A stretch of 64,000 nucleotides of DNA, taken from NCBI RefSeq assembly GCF_029911635.1, contig NZ_JARYTI010000010.1:62001-126000 (forward strand), in the 5' to 3' direction. This stretch comes from Sphingomonas sp. AR_OL41. Its GTDB lineage: Bacteria > Pseudomonadota > Alphaproteobacteria > Sphingomonadales > Sphingomonadaceae. The position numbers and the translations under genes are program-made. Shown here piece after piece: positions 23,107 to 32,274 of this stretch (its first letter is position 1; each line of letters opens with the position of its first letter). The notes below the pieces were generated by a model that searched no databases, was not told where the DNA came from, and saw only the letters and a program-made list of their open reading frames with translations.

Positions 23107-24276
23107 TCAGCGCGCCGGGCGTGCGACCCAGCGCAGCACCGCATACCCCGCGAGCGCCGACAGGCCCGATCCGATCAGCACGCCGATCTTGACCGAATTC
23201 ATCTGCGCATCATCGGCAAAGGCGAGCCCGCCGATGAAAAGACTCATCGTGAAGCCGATTCCGGCGAGCAGCAGCACGCCGTAAAGCTGCGTCCAGCTGA
23301 CGCCGCGCGGGCGTGGCGCTATGCCGAGCCGGTCGGCCAGTGCGATGCCGCCGAGCATCCCGGCCTGCTTGCCGACGAACAGCCCAGCGGCGACCGCGAC
23401 GACCAGCGGCTCGCCCAGCGCATGCGGGGCGAGCCCGGCGAGCGACACCCCGGCATTGGCCAATGCAAATAATGGCACGATGGCAAAGGCGACCCACGGG
23501 CTCAGCGCATGTTCGAGACGGTGGAGCGGCGATGTCTTCTCATCCGCGCCGACCGGGATCAGCGCGGCGGCCAGCACCCCGGCGACGGTGGCATGCACCC
23601 CCGACAGCAGCAAAAGCCACCACAACAGCGCGAAACACAGCAGATAGGGCGTCAACGCGGTCACGCCGCGCCGGCCGAGCGCCCACATCACCGCCAGCAT
23701 GCCGGTCGCGGCGAGCAACGCGCCCCAATCGAGCCCCTTGCTGTAGACCAAAGCGATGATCGCCACCGCGCCCATGTCGTCGACGATCGCGACGGTGGTG
23801 AGGAAGAGTTTGAGCTGCGTGGGCACGCGCTTGCCGAGCAGCGCCAGCACGCCGACGGCGAAGGCGATGTCGGTCGCCGCCGGTATTGCCCAGCCGCCAC
23901 GCAAGGTCGGATGGTCCCACGTCACCCCGAGATAAACCAACGCGGGCGCGGCCATCCCTGCCGCCGCAGTGAGCAGCGGCAACCGGCGGTCGGCCGGGCG
24001 CGACAGTTCGCCGGCGACGATCTCGCGTTTGATCTCAAGCCCGACGAGCAGGAAGAATATGGCCATCAGGCCGTCATTGATCCACAGATGCACTGTCATG
24101 GGGCCGACTGACGGCGCGAGCGTCGGGCCGGTCACGGCGTGCAGCAGGTGAAAATAGCCCGCGGCAAGCGGCGAGTTGGCGGCGAGCATCGCCAGCGCAG
24201 CAGCGGCGATCAGGACGATGCCGCCGACAGCTTCGTCGGCCAGAAAACGGCGCAGGGCGGAGCGGGTATGGCGCAT
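23107..24276 (-). CDS. nhaA: Na+/H+ antiporter NhaA
   Basis: A 389-residue antiporter, the same length as E. coli NhaA. It extrudes sodium in exchange for protons to control pH and salt. Landmarks are GLEIKREIVAGEL, PAATDIAFAVGVLALLG (an Asp involved in transport), the essential AIVDDMGAVAIIAL Asp pair, and a C-terminal GIGFTMSLFIGGLAF. The ATG giving MRHTRSALRRFL matches the family N-terminus; an upstream in-frame start would add an unlikely Arg-rich stretch. Single gene, convergent with the desaturase-family gene. Confidence 0.95.
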   Translation of the reverse strand: MRHTRSALRRFLADEAVGGIVLIAAAALAMLAANSPLAAGYFHLLHAVTGPTLAPSVGPMTVHLWINDGLMAIFFLLVGLEIKREIVAGELSRPADRRLPLLTAAAGMAAPALVYLGVTWDHPTLRGGWAIPAATDIAFAVGVLALLGKRVPTQLKLFLTTVAIVDDMGAVAIIALVYSKGLDWGALLAATGMLAVMWALGRRGVTALTPYLLCFALLWWLLLLSGVHATVAGVLAAALIPVGADEKTSPLHRLEHALSPWVAFAIVPLFALANAGVSLAGLAPHALGEPLVVAVAAGLFVGKQAGMLGGIALADRLGIAPRPRGVSWTQLYGVLLLAGIGFTMSLFIGGLAFADDAQMNSVKIGVLIGSGLSALAGYAVLRWVARPAR

Positions 24277-24393
24277 TACGCCTATTGGCACCGTTGGGGC
24301 ACGCACGTCACCCTCGTTCGTGACGAAAAGTCGCCGACGTCGAGAATCCCGGGTCAGTGCGGCGCCACTCCCGGCGGCGCGCACCAAGCGGTA

Positions 24394-24612
24394 TCAGGAA
24401 GCGGTGGCGAGCGGGGCCTGGCCGTCGACGCGCGGCACAACGCGGCTTTCGCGTTCGATCCGCGCCTTGGCGGTGCGCTCCTGGCGGTCGGCGATTTCTT
24501 CCCATGCCTGGGCGGCGCGCTCGCAGCGCGCCTTGACATTGTCGAGCGTCGAGGCAGCGCCAATGGCGCGCTCGGCGGCGGCGCGGGCGCGGCTGATGTC
24601 CGGTGTGTCCAT
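24394..24612 (-). CDS. Small hypothetical protein, helical
   Basis: A 72-residue soluble protein, MDTPDISRARAAAERAIGAA followed by charged helical segments (CERAAQAWEEIADRQERTAK). A strong ribosome site (GGAAGGAG) stands before the ATG, which supports expression. The Ala/Arg/Glu-rich composition suggests one or two long helices. No family or function is recognised. It sits downstream of the cold-shock gene on the same strand, separated by 137 bp, so it may be part of its transcript. Confidence 0.65.
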   Translation of the reverse strand: MDTPDISRARAAAERAIGAASTLDNVKARCERAAQAWEEIADRQERTAKARIERESRVVPRVDGQAPLATAS

Positions 24613-24749
24613 AAGGGAGGCTCCTTCCGGTCTGAAGCGTGGTGGTCGACGGGGCGACATTCCCGCGACGTCGATGCCAGAGCGGCAAGCGCGGGGTAGA
24701 CGGTAGATGGCGGCGCGGACCCGAGGACCCGCGCCGCCGCAATCCGATG

Positions 24750-24959
24750 TTATTCGGCGTGCTGCAGGTTGACGGCGCTCATCTTGCCGCGCTTGTCCTG
24801 CTCCAGCTCGTACGACACGCGGTCGTTCTGGGCCAGCGGGCCCATGCCCGAACGCTCGAGCGACGAGATGTGCACGAAGGCGTCGTTCCCGCCGCCATCC
24901 GGCGAGATGAAGCCGAAGCCCTTTTCGGTGTTGAAGAATTTGACGGTGCCGATGGTCAT
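24750..24959 (-). CDS. Cold shock domain protein (CspA family)
   Basis: A 69-residue single OB-fold protein. RNP1 is KGFGFISPD and RNP2 is AFVHISSL; the start MTIGTVKFFNTEKGF is standard. It binds single-stranded RNA and DNA and prevents secondary structure, at low temperature or constitutively. A promoter-like pair lies about 120 bp upstream, giving a long 5' leader as in cspA-type genes whose mRNA folding responds to temperature. Ribosome site AAGGAAATC. The family call is firm; cold inducibility is inferred. Confidence 0.95.
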   Translation of the reverse strand: MTIGTVKFFNTEKGFGFISPDGGGNDAFVHISSLERSGMGPLAQNDRVSYELEQDKRGKMSAVNLQHAE

Positions 24960-25084
24960 GATGATTTCCTTCTTGCTGGGGGGACGCCCGAACGCCGGAC
25001 GGCCCGGTGCCGTGGCAGCAGGGAAAGAAGGAGAAAGGAGCCGCAAAGCGCCGAAGACCGTCGATATGCGACTGAAGCCTGCCC

Positions 25085-25112
25085 TATATAGCAGTTCGCA
25101 CGGAAAATGTAA
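25085..25112 (-). promoter_or_regulatory. Promoter candidate for the cold-shock gene
   Basis: On the reverse strand a -35-like TTACAT and a -10 TATATA are separated by 16 bases. Transcription would start near 25078, leaving an untranslated leader of about 120 bases before the cold-shock ATG. The AT-rich -10 stands out in GC-rich surroundings. Confidence 0.5.
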
Positions 25113-25149
25113 CCCACGCGGCATTTCACCACCGCGCGGGTCGTGGCGG

Positions 25150-25479
25150 TTACTTCGCCGCTAGCAGCGCCTCGACTGCAGCCAGGCCCTCATCGCTCGC
25201 CACCGCGAGGTCGAGCGGGCGCCCGCCGAGCTTGGGGTGATCGCTGTTTAGGAATGCCGTCGCCGCGCCCGGCGCGGTCAGCATCTTGAGCGCGAGCTTG
25301 ACCACCAGACCCTGGCGCTCGGCCGCGCGCGGGGTCAGTTTGACGCCGATGAAGCGGTTGCGCGGGCTCTCCGGCAGCGGGCGCGGCGCGACGGTGACCA
25401 CGGTCGGCTCGACCGGCTCGTGCGGCTGAATCGCGGCGCGCACGCGCTCGCTGGCTTTTCCGCCACGACTCAAGCGCAT
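25150..25479 (-). CDS. DUF2384-like (MbcA/ParS/Xre antitoxin C-terminal) protein
   Basis: A 109-residue protein. Its last 35 residues, TAFLNSDHPKLGGRPLDLAV then ASDEGLAAVEALLA, match the toxin-binding domain of Xre/MbcA/ParS antitoxins. The N-terminal part (VEPTVVTVAPRPLPESPRNR) does not look like a complete Xre helix-turn-helix. Such antitoxins normally pair with a RES-domain toxin that depletes NAD+, and no toxin gene is adjacent. It is either an orphan or a domain reused for another role. The start is uncertain; an in-frame start 69 bp upstream exists. Confidence 0.6.
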   Translation of the reverse strand: MRLSRGGKASERVRAAIQPHEPVEPTVVTVAPRPLPESPRNRFIGVKLTPRAAERQGLVVKLALKMLTAPGAATAFLNSDHPKLGGRPLDLAVASDEGLAAVEALLAAK

Positions 25480-25764
25480 CGGTCGATCCGGCAAAGGTCG
25501 CGATAGGGGCGGTTCATGCGCGCAACTCCGACTCGTAAGCGGGAGCACGCGTCTCTCAGCCGTCGACGCTTACATGCGGACTGTCGACGATCCGCGTATA
25601 CTAGGCGATCCGGGCCCGAATGGAAAGCGTAGCGTCTCCTGCGCGGCCCCGGCCCGGCTGTCGCAACCATCGCGGCGCTGGAGGGTTGTAGCCCGATCGA
25701 TGACAACGCCCTGCGCGTCACCGGCTGAGAGACACCGCGCTCCCGCTCGATCCCGGGAGCCGCC

Positions 25765-26130
25765 ATGTCCCCCCTTCACATTCTGATCGTCGAGGACGAG
25801 GCGATGATCGCACTCGGTCTCGAACTTGCCGCGCTCGACCTTGGCGCGATCGTCGCCGGCTCAGTGGGCAGTGCGGCCGCGGCGATGCTGCTGCTCGACA
25901 GCACGCGGATCGACGCCGCGATCCTCGATGCGAATCTCGAGGATGGCGAGGCCAGCCCCGTGGCGGAACGACTGATGGCGCAGTCGACCCCGTTCATCTT
26001 TCACTCCGCGACCGGCATCCCCGCCGCCTTGCGTGCCGGCTATCCCGACCTGACGATCGTGCGCAAGCCAGCCCGGCCCGAATGGGTGCTGTCGCGCCTG
26101 TTTGAGGAAATCGCGGGTGCACAGCACTGA
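25765..26130 (+). CDS. Single-domain response regulator
   Basis: A 121-residue receiver domain with no output domain. The acidic pocket is VEDE (residues 9-12), the phospho-acceptor Asp55 is in AAILDANLEDG, the switch residue is Ser81 (FIFHSATG) and the conserved Lys101 is in VRKPARP. Single-domain receivers act as phosphate sinks or relay proteins. This one resembles the short receivers of alphaproteobacteria whose partner is often an HWE-type histidine kinase, but no kinase is nearby. Its partner and process are unknown. Confidence 0.88.
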   Translation: MSPLHILIVEDEAMIALGLELAALDLGAIVAGSVGSAAAAMLLLDSTRIDAAILDANLEDGEASPVAERLMAQSTPFIFHSATGIPAALRAGYPDLTIVRKPARPEWVLSRLFEEIAGAQH

Positions 26131-26270
26131 CGCGCCGCTCTTTCGCGCCGGCTACGGGATTCACCGCTTGCGTTGGGTCGTTGATCGACACATCCATGTA
26201 ACAAATCTCCGAGCGAGGCAGCGTGGCGTGCGGTGTCACGTCATGGACTGGTGACAGAAAAGGCGGCGAC

Positions 26271-27296
26271 GTGAGCGTGCTGACAATTCCCCATGCGATG
26301 CTACTGGCGATGGCGCCGCTGCCGGCGGACGCCATGCCGATGGTCGTCGCGGAAACGCAGGCAGCGCTTGCCGGGCAGCCGGCCCCGGCTGCCCCGCCCC
26401 AGCAGACCGTCGATTCGCCAGCCTCGTTCGCACAGGCGACCCCGCCGACGGCGAGGCCTGCCGACCCCGACAATCCCGAAAACGACGTCGTCGTTACCGC
26501 GCCGAAGCGTCCGCTGGCGCCAGACCCTTTCTCGAAGATCAACGAGGCCGGCTTTGCCGTCACTGACGCGGTCGACAAGGCATTCATCGGCCCGGTCGCG
26601 CTGGCCTATAAGCACAATGTGCCCGAGCAGATGCGCAGCGGCGTCCACAATTTCCTGTACAATCTGCGCGAGCCGGTCGTTTTCGTGAACTTCCTGCTCC
26701 AGCTCAAGATCGGCAAGGCGGTCGAGACGGTCGGCCGCTTCACGGTCAATTCGACCGTCGGCGTCGCCGGGGTGATGGACATCGCCCGGCGCAAGCCGTT
26801 CCACTGGCGACGGCGCGGCAACGGCTTTGCCGATACGCTCGGCTTTTACGGCGTGCCGAACGGCCCGTTCATGTTCCTGCCGATCGTCGGCCCGACCACG
26901 GTGCGTGATTTGTTCGGCGGGTTCGTGGACCGGCTGATCCTGCCGCTCGGCGTCGGGTCGCCGTTCAACAGCATCAAGTTCGGCGCGCCGGCCGGCGTGC
27001 TCGGCGCGCTCGATCACCGCGCGGATTTCGACGCGGAATTGCACATCCTGCACGACAATGTGCCCAGCCCCTATGAATCGTCGCGCGACTTCTATCTGCG
27101 CCGCCGCCAGGCCGAGATCGATTATCTCAAGGGCAAGACGACGGTCGAGGCCGCGCCAATGTCGGAAAATCCGCTCGGTTACATCGCGCCGTCGCGGCCC
27201 GCGCCGACGGTCGCCCCGCCCGTCGTGCCGACGCTGCCCAACCCCGCCGCACCTACCCCGGACCGGCAGACGGCGCCGACAGCGCCGGCGCCCTAG
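26271..27296 (+). CDS. MlaA/VacJ family outer-membrane lipid asymmetry protein
   Basis: A protein of about 341 residues related to MlaA, which removes surface phospholipid from the outer membrane and passes it to MlaC. The family core runs from DPFSKINEAGFAVTDAVDKA through VNSTVGVAGVMDIA, GFADTLGFYGVPNGPFMFLP and PTTVRDLFGGFVDRL to SSRDFYLRRRQAEIDYLKGK. The N-terminus carries a hydrophobic stretch and then about 70 Pro/Ala-rich residues. I see no clear lipobox, unlike E. coli MlaA. Another Pro-rich tail ends the protein. GTG at 26271 is chosen; GTG at 26223 is possible. The other mla genes are not adjacent. Confidence 0.82.
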   Translation: MSVLTIPHAMLLAMAPLPADAMPMVVAETQAALAGQPAPAAPPQQTVDSPASFAQATPPTARPADPDNPENDVVVTAPKRPLAPDPFSKINEAGFAVTDAVDKAFIGPVALAYKHNVPEQMRSGVHNFLYNLREPVVFVNFLLQLKIGKAVETVGRFTVNSTVGVAGVMDIARRKPFHWRRRGNGFADTLGFYGVPNGPFMFLPIVGPTTVRDLFGGFVDRLILPLGVGSPFNSIKFGAPAGVLGALDHRADFDAELHILHDNVPSPYESSRDFYLRRRQAEIDYLKGKTTVEAAPMSENPLGYIAPSRPAPTVAPPVVPTLPNPAAPTPDRQTAPTAPAP

Positions 27297-27425
27297 CATC
27301 GCCTCCAAATTCATCCGCTTCGCTATTGTTAATTGCCGCCGATCCCGCACTCTCCTGACCTGAAAACCCGTCCGGCGCGCGTCGCCGGCGGGTGCCGCGG
27401 GGGCGCGGCACAGGGGAGACGGATC

Positions 27426-29024
27426 ATGACGTTACGCCTGCACCATGGCGGTCGCGCCATTGCCACACTGCTTGGCCTGTCGCTCGCCATGACCGGACTC
27501 GCCGGCTGCAAGCCCGGCGGGTCGTCGGGCAACGCCGTCGCGGTGCAGACCCCGGCCCCCAATCCCTGCAGCACCTTCGCGCCGACCGAGACGCCGGTGC
27601 TGCCAGTCAACCCCGGCGGCAGCCAGACCGAGGTCGATTGCGCGGCGTGGGGCGCGTTCATCGCGCTCAACTGGCGCGCCGACCCTGCCAAACCCGGCTT
27701 CCCCGATCCTGCCGCGAGCTGGGACAGCTTTGGCACGCCGCGCGACACCCGCCCGACGGTGTGGGAAAGTTATCTCGAGGCCGCCAATGTGTTTGGCGAC
27801 AAGGCGCCACTGAAGGGTCTGTGGCAGGCGAAGCGACCGACGATCAAGCCGCTCAGCCGCATCTCGAAGCTCGGCAGCCTCGACCTGTCGGACATCGCCC
27901 AGGCCGGCGGCGGCGCGCACTGGCTGACCAACCAGCGCGGCGACGTGACCTATTACGAAGTGCTGATGAACCAGGACGAGTTCGAGTTCATCACCCAGGC
28001 GGGCTTCGACCTGACCACCGCCGCCGGCCAGCTCGCCTGTGCGACGCAGCCCGGCAAGCCTGTGTCGGATGGCGGCGAACCGATCGAGCCGCCTTATCCC
28101 AAGGGCACGGTGTTGCGCGGCGGGATCAACTTCCCCGCCGGCGTTGCCAATGGCTGGGACGACACCGACTGCGTCGGCAACAAGCACGCCTTCGGCCAGG
28201 GCGTCGGTGCGATCGAGATCAAGGCATCGTGGACACCGCTGCCGGCGGACCACAGCCTCGACTATCGCTACAAGACCGCCCAGGCTGAGATCCTTGACCC
28301 GACGACGAAGAAGCTCCGTACCGTCACCGTCGGGCTGACCGGACTGCACATCATCCGCAAGCGCTTCCCGCGCCTGCCCTGGGTGTGGGCGACCTTCGAG
28401 CAGATCGACAACAGCCCCGATGAGGCGAGTGGCGGCGGCTATAGCGCGCCGACATTGCCGGCCAATGCCAACCAGCAGCCCTCGCCTGGCTATACCTTCT
28501 TCAACCCCGGCTGCACCGCAGGCAAGGACCCGGCCTATGGCTGCAAGCACAATGCCCCGCCGACGCCCTGCACCAAGCCCGGCGTGGCGTGCGACCCGTA
28601 TAACGCGCCGATGCAGATCACGCGCGTCAACCCCGTCGGCACCACCGCCAACGGCGTGACCGCCTATGTGTGGGGCATGCTGCCGGCGAAATCGGTGTTC
28701 AACTATTACCGGCTTGTCGATGTGCAATGGCCGCGGACCGGCATCGCCGACCCGACGCCTGGTCCGGGGCTCAAGGTGCCGCTGACGATGGGCAAACCGA
28801 TGCCCAAGGGCAATGCCGGCGGCCCGACCCAGATCGTCGCCAACACGACGATGGAAAGCTTCCAGCAGAATTCGAACAGCTGCATGGACTGCCACGTCTT
28901 CGCCTCGATCGCGACAGCGCCCGCGGCGCGCGGGCTGCGCAAGGTGACCAGGCCGGGGGCGGGCGCGCCGGCGGCCTATGCGGCAGACTATTCGTTCCTC
29001 TTCCTTGCCGAGACGAAGCGCTAG
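27426..29024 (+). CDS. Mono-haem cytochrome c-like lipoprotein of unknown family
   Basis: A 532-residue secreted lipoprotein with a signal peptide and lipobox (MTGLAGC, Cys near 28). One c-type haem motif, SCMDCH (Cys486, Cys489, His490), lies near the C-terminus. The large middle is a beta-rich domain with several Cys pairs and segments such as WGAFIALNWRADP, NQDEFEFITQAGFD and LTGLHIIRKRFPRLPWVWAT. I recognise no named family. A single haem attached to a large domain suggests an electron-transfer enzyme or a haem-containing surface protein. It is transcribed alone and convergent with the autotransporter gene. Confidence 0.78.
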   Translation: MTLRLHHGGRAIATLLGLSLAMTGLAGCKPGGSSGNAVAVQTPAPNPCSTFAPTETPVLPVNPGGSQTEVDCAAWGAFIALNWRADPAKPGFPDPAASWDSFGTPRDTRPTVWESYLEAANVFGDKAPLKGLWQAKRPTIKPLSRISKLGSLDLSDIAQAGGGAHWLTNQRGDVTYYEVLMNQDEFEFITQAGFDLTTAAGQLACATQPGKPVSDGGEPIEPPYPKGTVLRGGINFPAGVANGWDDTDCVGNKHAFGQGVGAIEIKASWTPLPADHSLDYRYKTAQAEILDPTTKKLRTVTVGLTGLHIIRKRFPRLPWVWATFEQIDNSPDEASGGGYSAPTLPANANQQPSPGYTFFNPGCTAGKDPAYGCKHNAPPTPCTKPGVACDPYNAPMQITRVNPVGTTANGVTAYVWGMLPAKSVFNYYRLVDVQWPRTGIADPTPGPGLKVPLTMGKPMPKGNAGGPTQIVANTTMESFQQNSNSCMDCHVFASIATAPAARGLRKVTRPGAGAPAAYAADYSFLFLAETKR

Positions 29025-29045
29025 ACGCTGGTCTCGCGCTGCCAC

Positions 29046-29084
29046 AAAAAGACATGGGCCGCTTCTTGCGAAGCGACCCATGTC
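29046..29084 (-). terminator. Rho-independent terminator for the autotransporter gene
   Basis: Fifteen-base arms (GACATGGGCCGCTTC and GAAGCGACCCATGTC, one mismatch) are separated by a four-base loop. On the reverse strand the hairpin is followed by TTTTT, so it ends the leftward autotransporter transcript. It may also slow the convergent rightward transcript, although a T-run is absent in that direction. Confidence 0.9.
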
Positions 29085-29107
29085 TCGTTGTCCGATTTAT
29101 AACGAAA

Positions 29108-32100
29108 TCAGAAGCGGAAGCGAACGCCGGCGCGGCCGCCATAGCCTTCGTAATCGCCGCCATTGGCGTAGCGGCCCTCGAAGAAGCCGCTGATCGCGCC
29201 ATGCTGCGACCCGATGTTCACGCCCAGCGTGCCCTCGCCATAATCGCGCAGCCGCTGGTTGGCGAAGGCCACGACCTGGCCGCCGCTGGTGAAGACGACC
29301 TGGTCCTGGCCTTTGAACTCATGGACATAGTTGCCGCCGCCATAGAAGGTCACCTTGGCGGTGCCGACCTCGCGGGTATAGCCCAGCCGCGCGCCGCCCC
29401 GGCCACGAACGCCGTCCTGGTCGTTGAAGTTGAACGTCCCCGACGGCACCGCGAAATCATGGAAGTCGGAGTGGGTGTAGGACACGCTCGCCGCCGGCTC
29501 GATCCACAGCGCACTGCCGAAGCGGAAGCCGGCCTCGGCCTTGCCGCCATAGACCGAACCCTTCAGCTTCTGGGTGTAGCGACCCGAGACGCTGACATTG
29601 TCGCCCCAATAATAGTCGTACTTGCCCAGCGCGTTGATGAAGAAGATCCCGGCATTGTAGCTGGCATAGACGCCGCCATTGACCGCGTCGAAATTGATCC
29701 GGTCGGGCGAGTTGGCGAAGCTCAGGTCGGAATTGAGATAGCCGCCGGTGATGCCGAAGGCGAATGCCCCGCTGCCCGCCGGACCACCAAAGTCGATGCC
29801 CAGCTGGCCGCCGAAATAATCCTGCTTGTAGCCCATGTTGACCGGCGTGGTGACGCCGTTGAAGGCAAAGCTGCGGCTGCTGGTGCGCTGCTCGACCTGG
29901 CCGATTGCCTGGCCCCAGACACGACCGCCGGCACCGCCCGAGCCATTGGCCGCGACGTTGTCACGCAGTTCGCGCATATGCGCCGACCAGGCATCGCCCG
30001 ACTGCAGCCACAAATTGCGCGCCCCTTCCGCGAACAGTGCGGTGCGGTACACGCCGGCACCGGGGGTGCCGACCAGGCTGAAGGCGAAGGTCGTCGGGTT
30101 GTAGACGATGCCATACTGGATCAGCCCCTGATCGACATTCGCGCCGTTGAGGGTGAAGGCCGAGGCGGTCGACGCAGCACCTGCCTGCACCAGCACCGTA
30201 CCCGCGCTGGTGCTGAGCACCGCCGGCGTGGTGTTGAGCGGGGTGATCGACACCGTCGTCGACCCCGTCGCTGCGCCGCCGATGCGCAGTTGATCGCCGG
30301 TGAAGGTAGCGCTGCCGAGGTTCACGTCGAGCCCGAGCTGCGCCGCACCGCTGCCGGTATAGCTGCCCGGCAGGACCAGCACGTCACCGACATGGCCGTT
30401 GCGCAGATCGACCAGACCGCTGTTGTTGAACGCCTCCAGGCCGGTCAGCGTGACCGTGCCCGCCGTCGTCGCATTGCCGAGCACACGCAGCGTGCCGCTG
30501 TTGTTGAACACGTCGTTGCCGGCGCCGAAGTCGCTGTTGCTGTTGGCGTTGAAGGTGCCGCTGTTGTTCAGCGTGTCGGCATTGGCGGTCAGCAGGATAC
30601 GGCCGGTGATCGTGCCGCTATTGGCGATGGTCGCCGCGCCGCCGGTGATGGCCAGCGCGTAATTGCCGCCATTGATGGTGCCGCCATTGGTCACCGTCGT
30701 GCCGGTGCCCGAGACGATCGTCGCGCCATTGTTGGTGCCGGCGAGCGTGCCCGAGGTGAGGGTGAGGTTGGCGGTGGTCGCCGCCGCGATGTTCGCGCCG
30801 TCGAGGCTGACGGCATTGTTGGTGCCGCTCAGCGTGACACCGACCGATCCGCCGGTGCTCGTCGCGGAGATCGCGTTGGCATTGATACCGGTGGTCGTCA
30901 CGCCGGTGGCCGAGATGGCGACCGCGCCGCCGCCGACAGCGACGATGCCGCGGCTGTTGGCCCCGGTCGTCGCAACCTGGCCGGCGTTGATCGTGATGCC
31001 GTTGGTTGCGGTGACGTTGATGCCATCGGCATTGGCGCCGGCGGTGCTGATCCGCCCGGTACCGGTGATCGTCGCCGTCGCCGTCGCCGGCGGGCCGAAG
31101 AACAGGACGCCGGCGGGCACGAGGATGCCGGTCGATCCGGCACCGGTTGTGGTGATCGTGCCGTAATTGACCGTCGCGCCCTGTGTCCCGGTGATGACGA
31201 TGCCGCGCGCATTGGCGCCGGTCGTGCTGATCGTGGTTGCCCCGGCGCGTGCCGTGCCGCCGTTCGAGGTCACGCGGATTGCGTCCGCGCCGATGCCGCT
31301 GGTCGTTACGCTGAGTGGCGTCGCCACCGCGCCGCCGGCGCCGGCGGTTGCCGTCGCGCCGAACGCATTGGCGCCCGAGGTCGTGATCGTGCCGCCGTTG
31401 ATCGTCGCGATGCCGGTCGCGCCGGTCTGTGCCGCCACGCCGATCGCATTGGTGCCCAGCGTGGTGATGCTGCCGCCGTTAATCGTGACATTGCCGACGT
31501 CGGAGCGCGCCGACACGCCGGTGGCGTTGGCGCCGGCCGTCGACACCGTGCCGGTGGTGACGGTGATCGTGCCGCTGTTATTGGTCGCGTCGATGCCCAG
31601 CGCATTGTCGCCGGTCGTCGCGGTGTTGCCGCCGACGATCGTGGTGTTGCCGGTCGCGGTCGAGGTCAGGATGCCAGTCGCGTTCGCGCCAGTGGTGCGG
31701 ATGATGCCGGTCGTCGCGTTGATCGCGCCGTCATTGGTTGCCAGCAGAACGCCATAAGAGCCGCTGTCGCTGGTGCGGATGACCGAGGCAGGCGCCGCGT
31801 TGAGCGTCAGTGCCTGCGTGCCGGTCGCCAGGCCGAGAACGCCGATGCCGAGGTTGCCCGAGGTGTCGATGACGACGTCCGGATTGACGTTGATCGTCAG
31901 GTCGACCGGCGGCACGATATAGGTGACGCCGTTGGGATAGGGGTTGTTGGCCGCAGTGCAGGTGACGACGCCGTTGGCGGGAACCGTGCCGCACTCATTC
32001 TGGGCAAATGCCGGGGTGGCGGCCGCCATCAGGGTCAACGCGGCGAGGCTGCTGCCAAGCTTGAGGTGGCGCCTGGTGGTCGGAACGGCGGGCGCCGTTG

Positions 32101-32116
32101 CGTGCGAAAGGAACAT
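29108..32116 (-). CDS. Autotransporter with repetitive beta-helix passenger
   Basis: A 1,002-residue type V secreted protein. A signal peptide ends at ATPAFA|QN (about residue 38). The passenger (about 40-700) consists of short imperfect repeats built around TTGAN-type units, for example ISTTGANARGI, ITTSGANAFGA and ISTAGANADGI, typical of a right-handed beta-helix. The last 270 or so residues form the outer-membrane barrel and end GVRFRF with the terminal Phe signal. The chosen ATG has CAGGAG upstream. A PAS-LuxR regulator is divergent 158 bp away. Adhesion or aggregation is the usual role; no protease motif is seen. Confidence 0.9.
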   Translation of the reverse strand: MFLSHATAPAVPTTRRHLKLGSSLAALTLMAAATPAFAQNECGTVPANGVVTCTAANNPYPNGVTYIVPPVDLTINVNPDVVIDTSGNLGIGVLGLATGTQALTLNAAPASVIRTSDSGSYGVLLATNDGAINATTGIIRTTGANATGILTSTATGNTTIVGGNTATTGDNALGIDATNNSGTITVTTGTVSTAGANATGVSARSDVGNVTINGGSITTLGTNAIGVAAQTGATGIATINGGTITTSGANAFGATATAGAGGAVATPLSVTTSGIGADAIRVTSNGGTARAGATTISTTGANARGIVITGTQGATVNYGTITTTGAGSTGILVPAGVLFFGPPATATATITGTGRISTAGANADGINVTATNGITINAGQVATTGANSRGIVAVGGGAVAISATGVTTTGINANAISATSTGGSVGVTLSGTNNAVSLDGANIAAATTANLTLTSGTLAGTNNGATIVSGTGTTVTNGGTINGGNYALAITGGAATIANSGTITGRILLTANADTLNNSGTFNANSNSDFGAGNDVFNNSGTLRVLGNATTAGTVTLTGLEAFNNSGLVDLRNGHVGDVLVLPGSYTGSGAAQLGLDVNLGSATFTGDQLRIGGAATGSTTVSITPLNTTPAVLSTSAGTVLVQAGAASTASAFTLNGANVDQGLIQYGIVYNPTTFAFSLVGTPGAGVYRTALFAEGARNLWLQSGDAWSAHMRELRDNVAANGSGGAGGRVWGQAIGQVEQRTSSRSFAFNGVTTPVNMGYKQDYFGGQLGIDFGGPAGSGAFAFGITGGYLNSDLSFANSPDRINFDAVNGGVYASYNAGIFFINALGKYDYYWGDNVSVSGRYTQKLKGSVYGGKAEAGFRFGSALWIEPAASVSYTHSDFHDFAVPSGTFNFNDQDGVRGRGGARLGYTREVGTAKVTFYGGGNYVHEFKGQDQVVFTSGGQVVAFANQRLRDYGEGTLGVNIGSQHGAISGFFEGRYANGGDYEGYGGRAGVRFRF

Positions 32117-32274
32117 GGAAACCGGACTCCTGGAACAGGCCCCCCCGGTATATTTTGCGACTAGATGCATCCGAAAGCCCGCGCCACTCGTATGAATACT
32201 AGGCGAAGTAAATGATTTCGCTGGCGTAATTAAAGCTGCATCGGCGACGGTGCTGGGGAGGGCTTATTTCCGGC

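Noticed and set aside
28670..32164. 1,164-codon + strand frame opposite the autotransporter
   Set aside because: Repetitive Arg/Gly/Asp composition mirrors the repeats of the autotransporter on the other strand; no recognisable domain or ribosome site.
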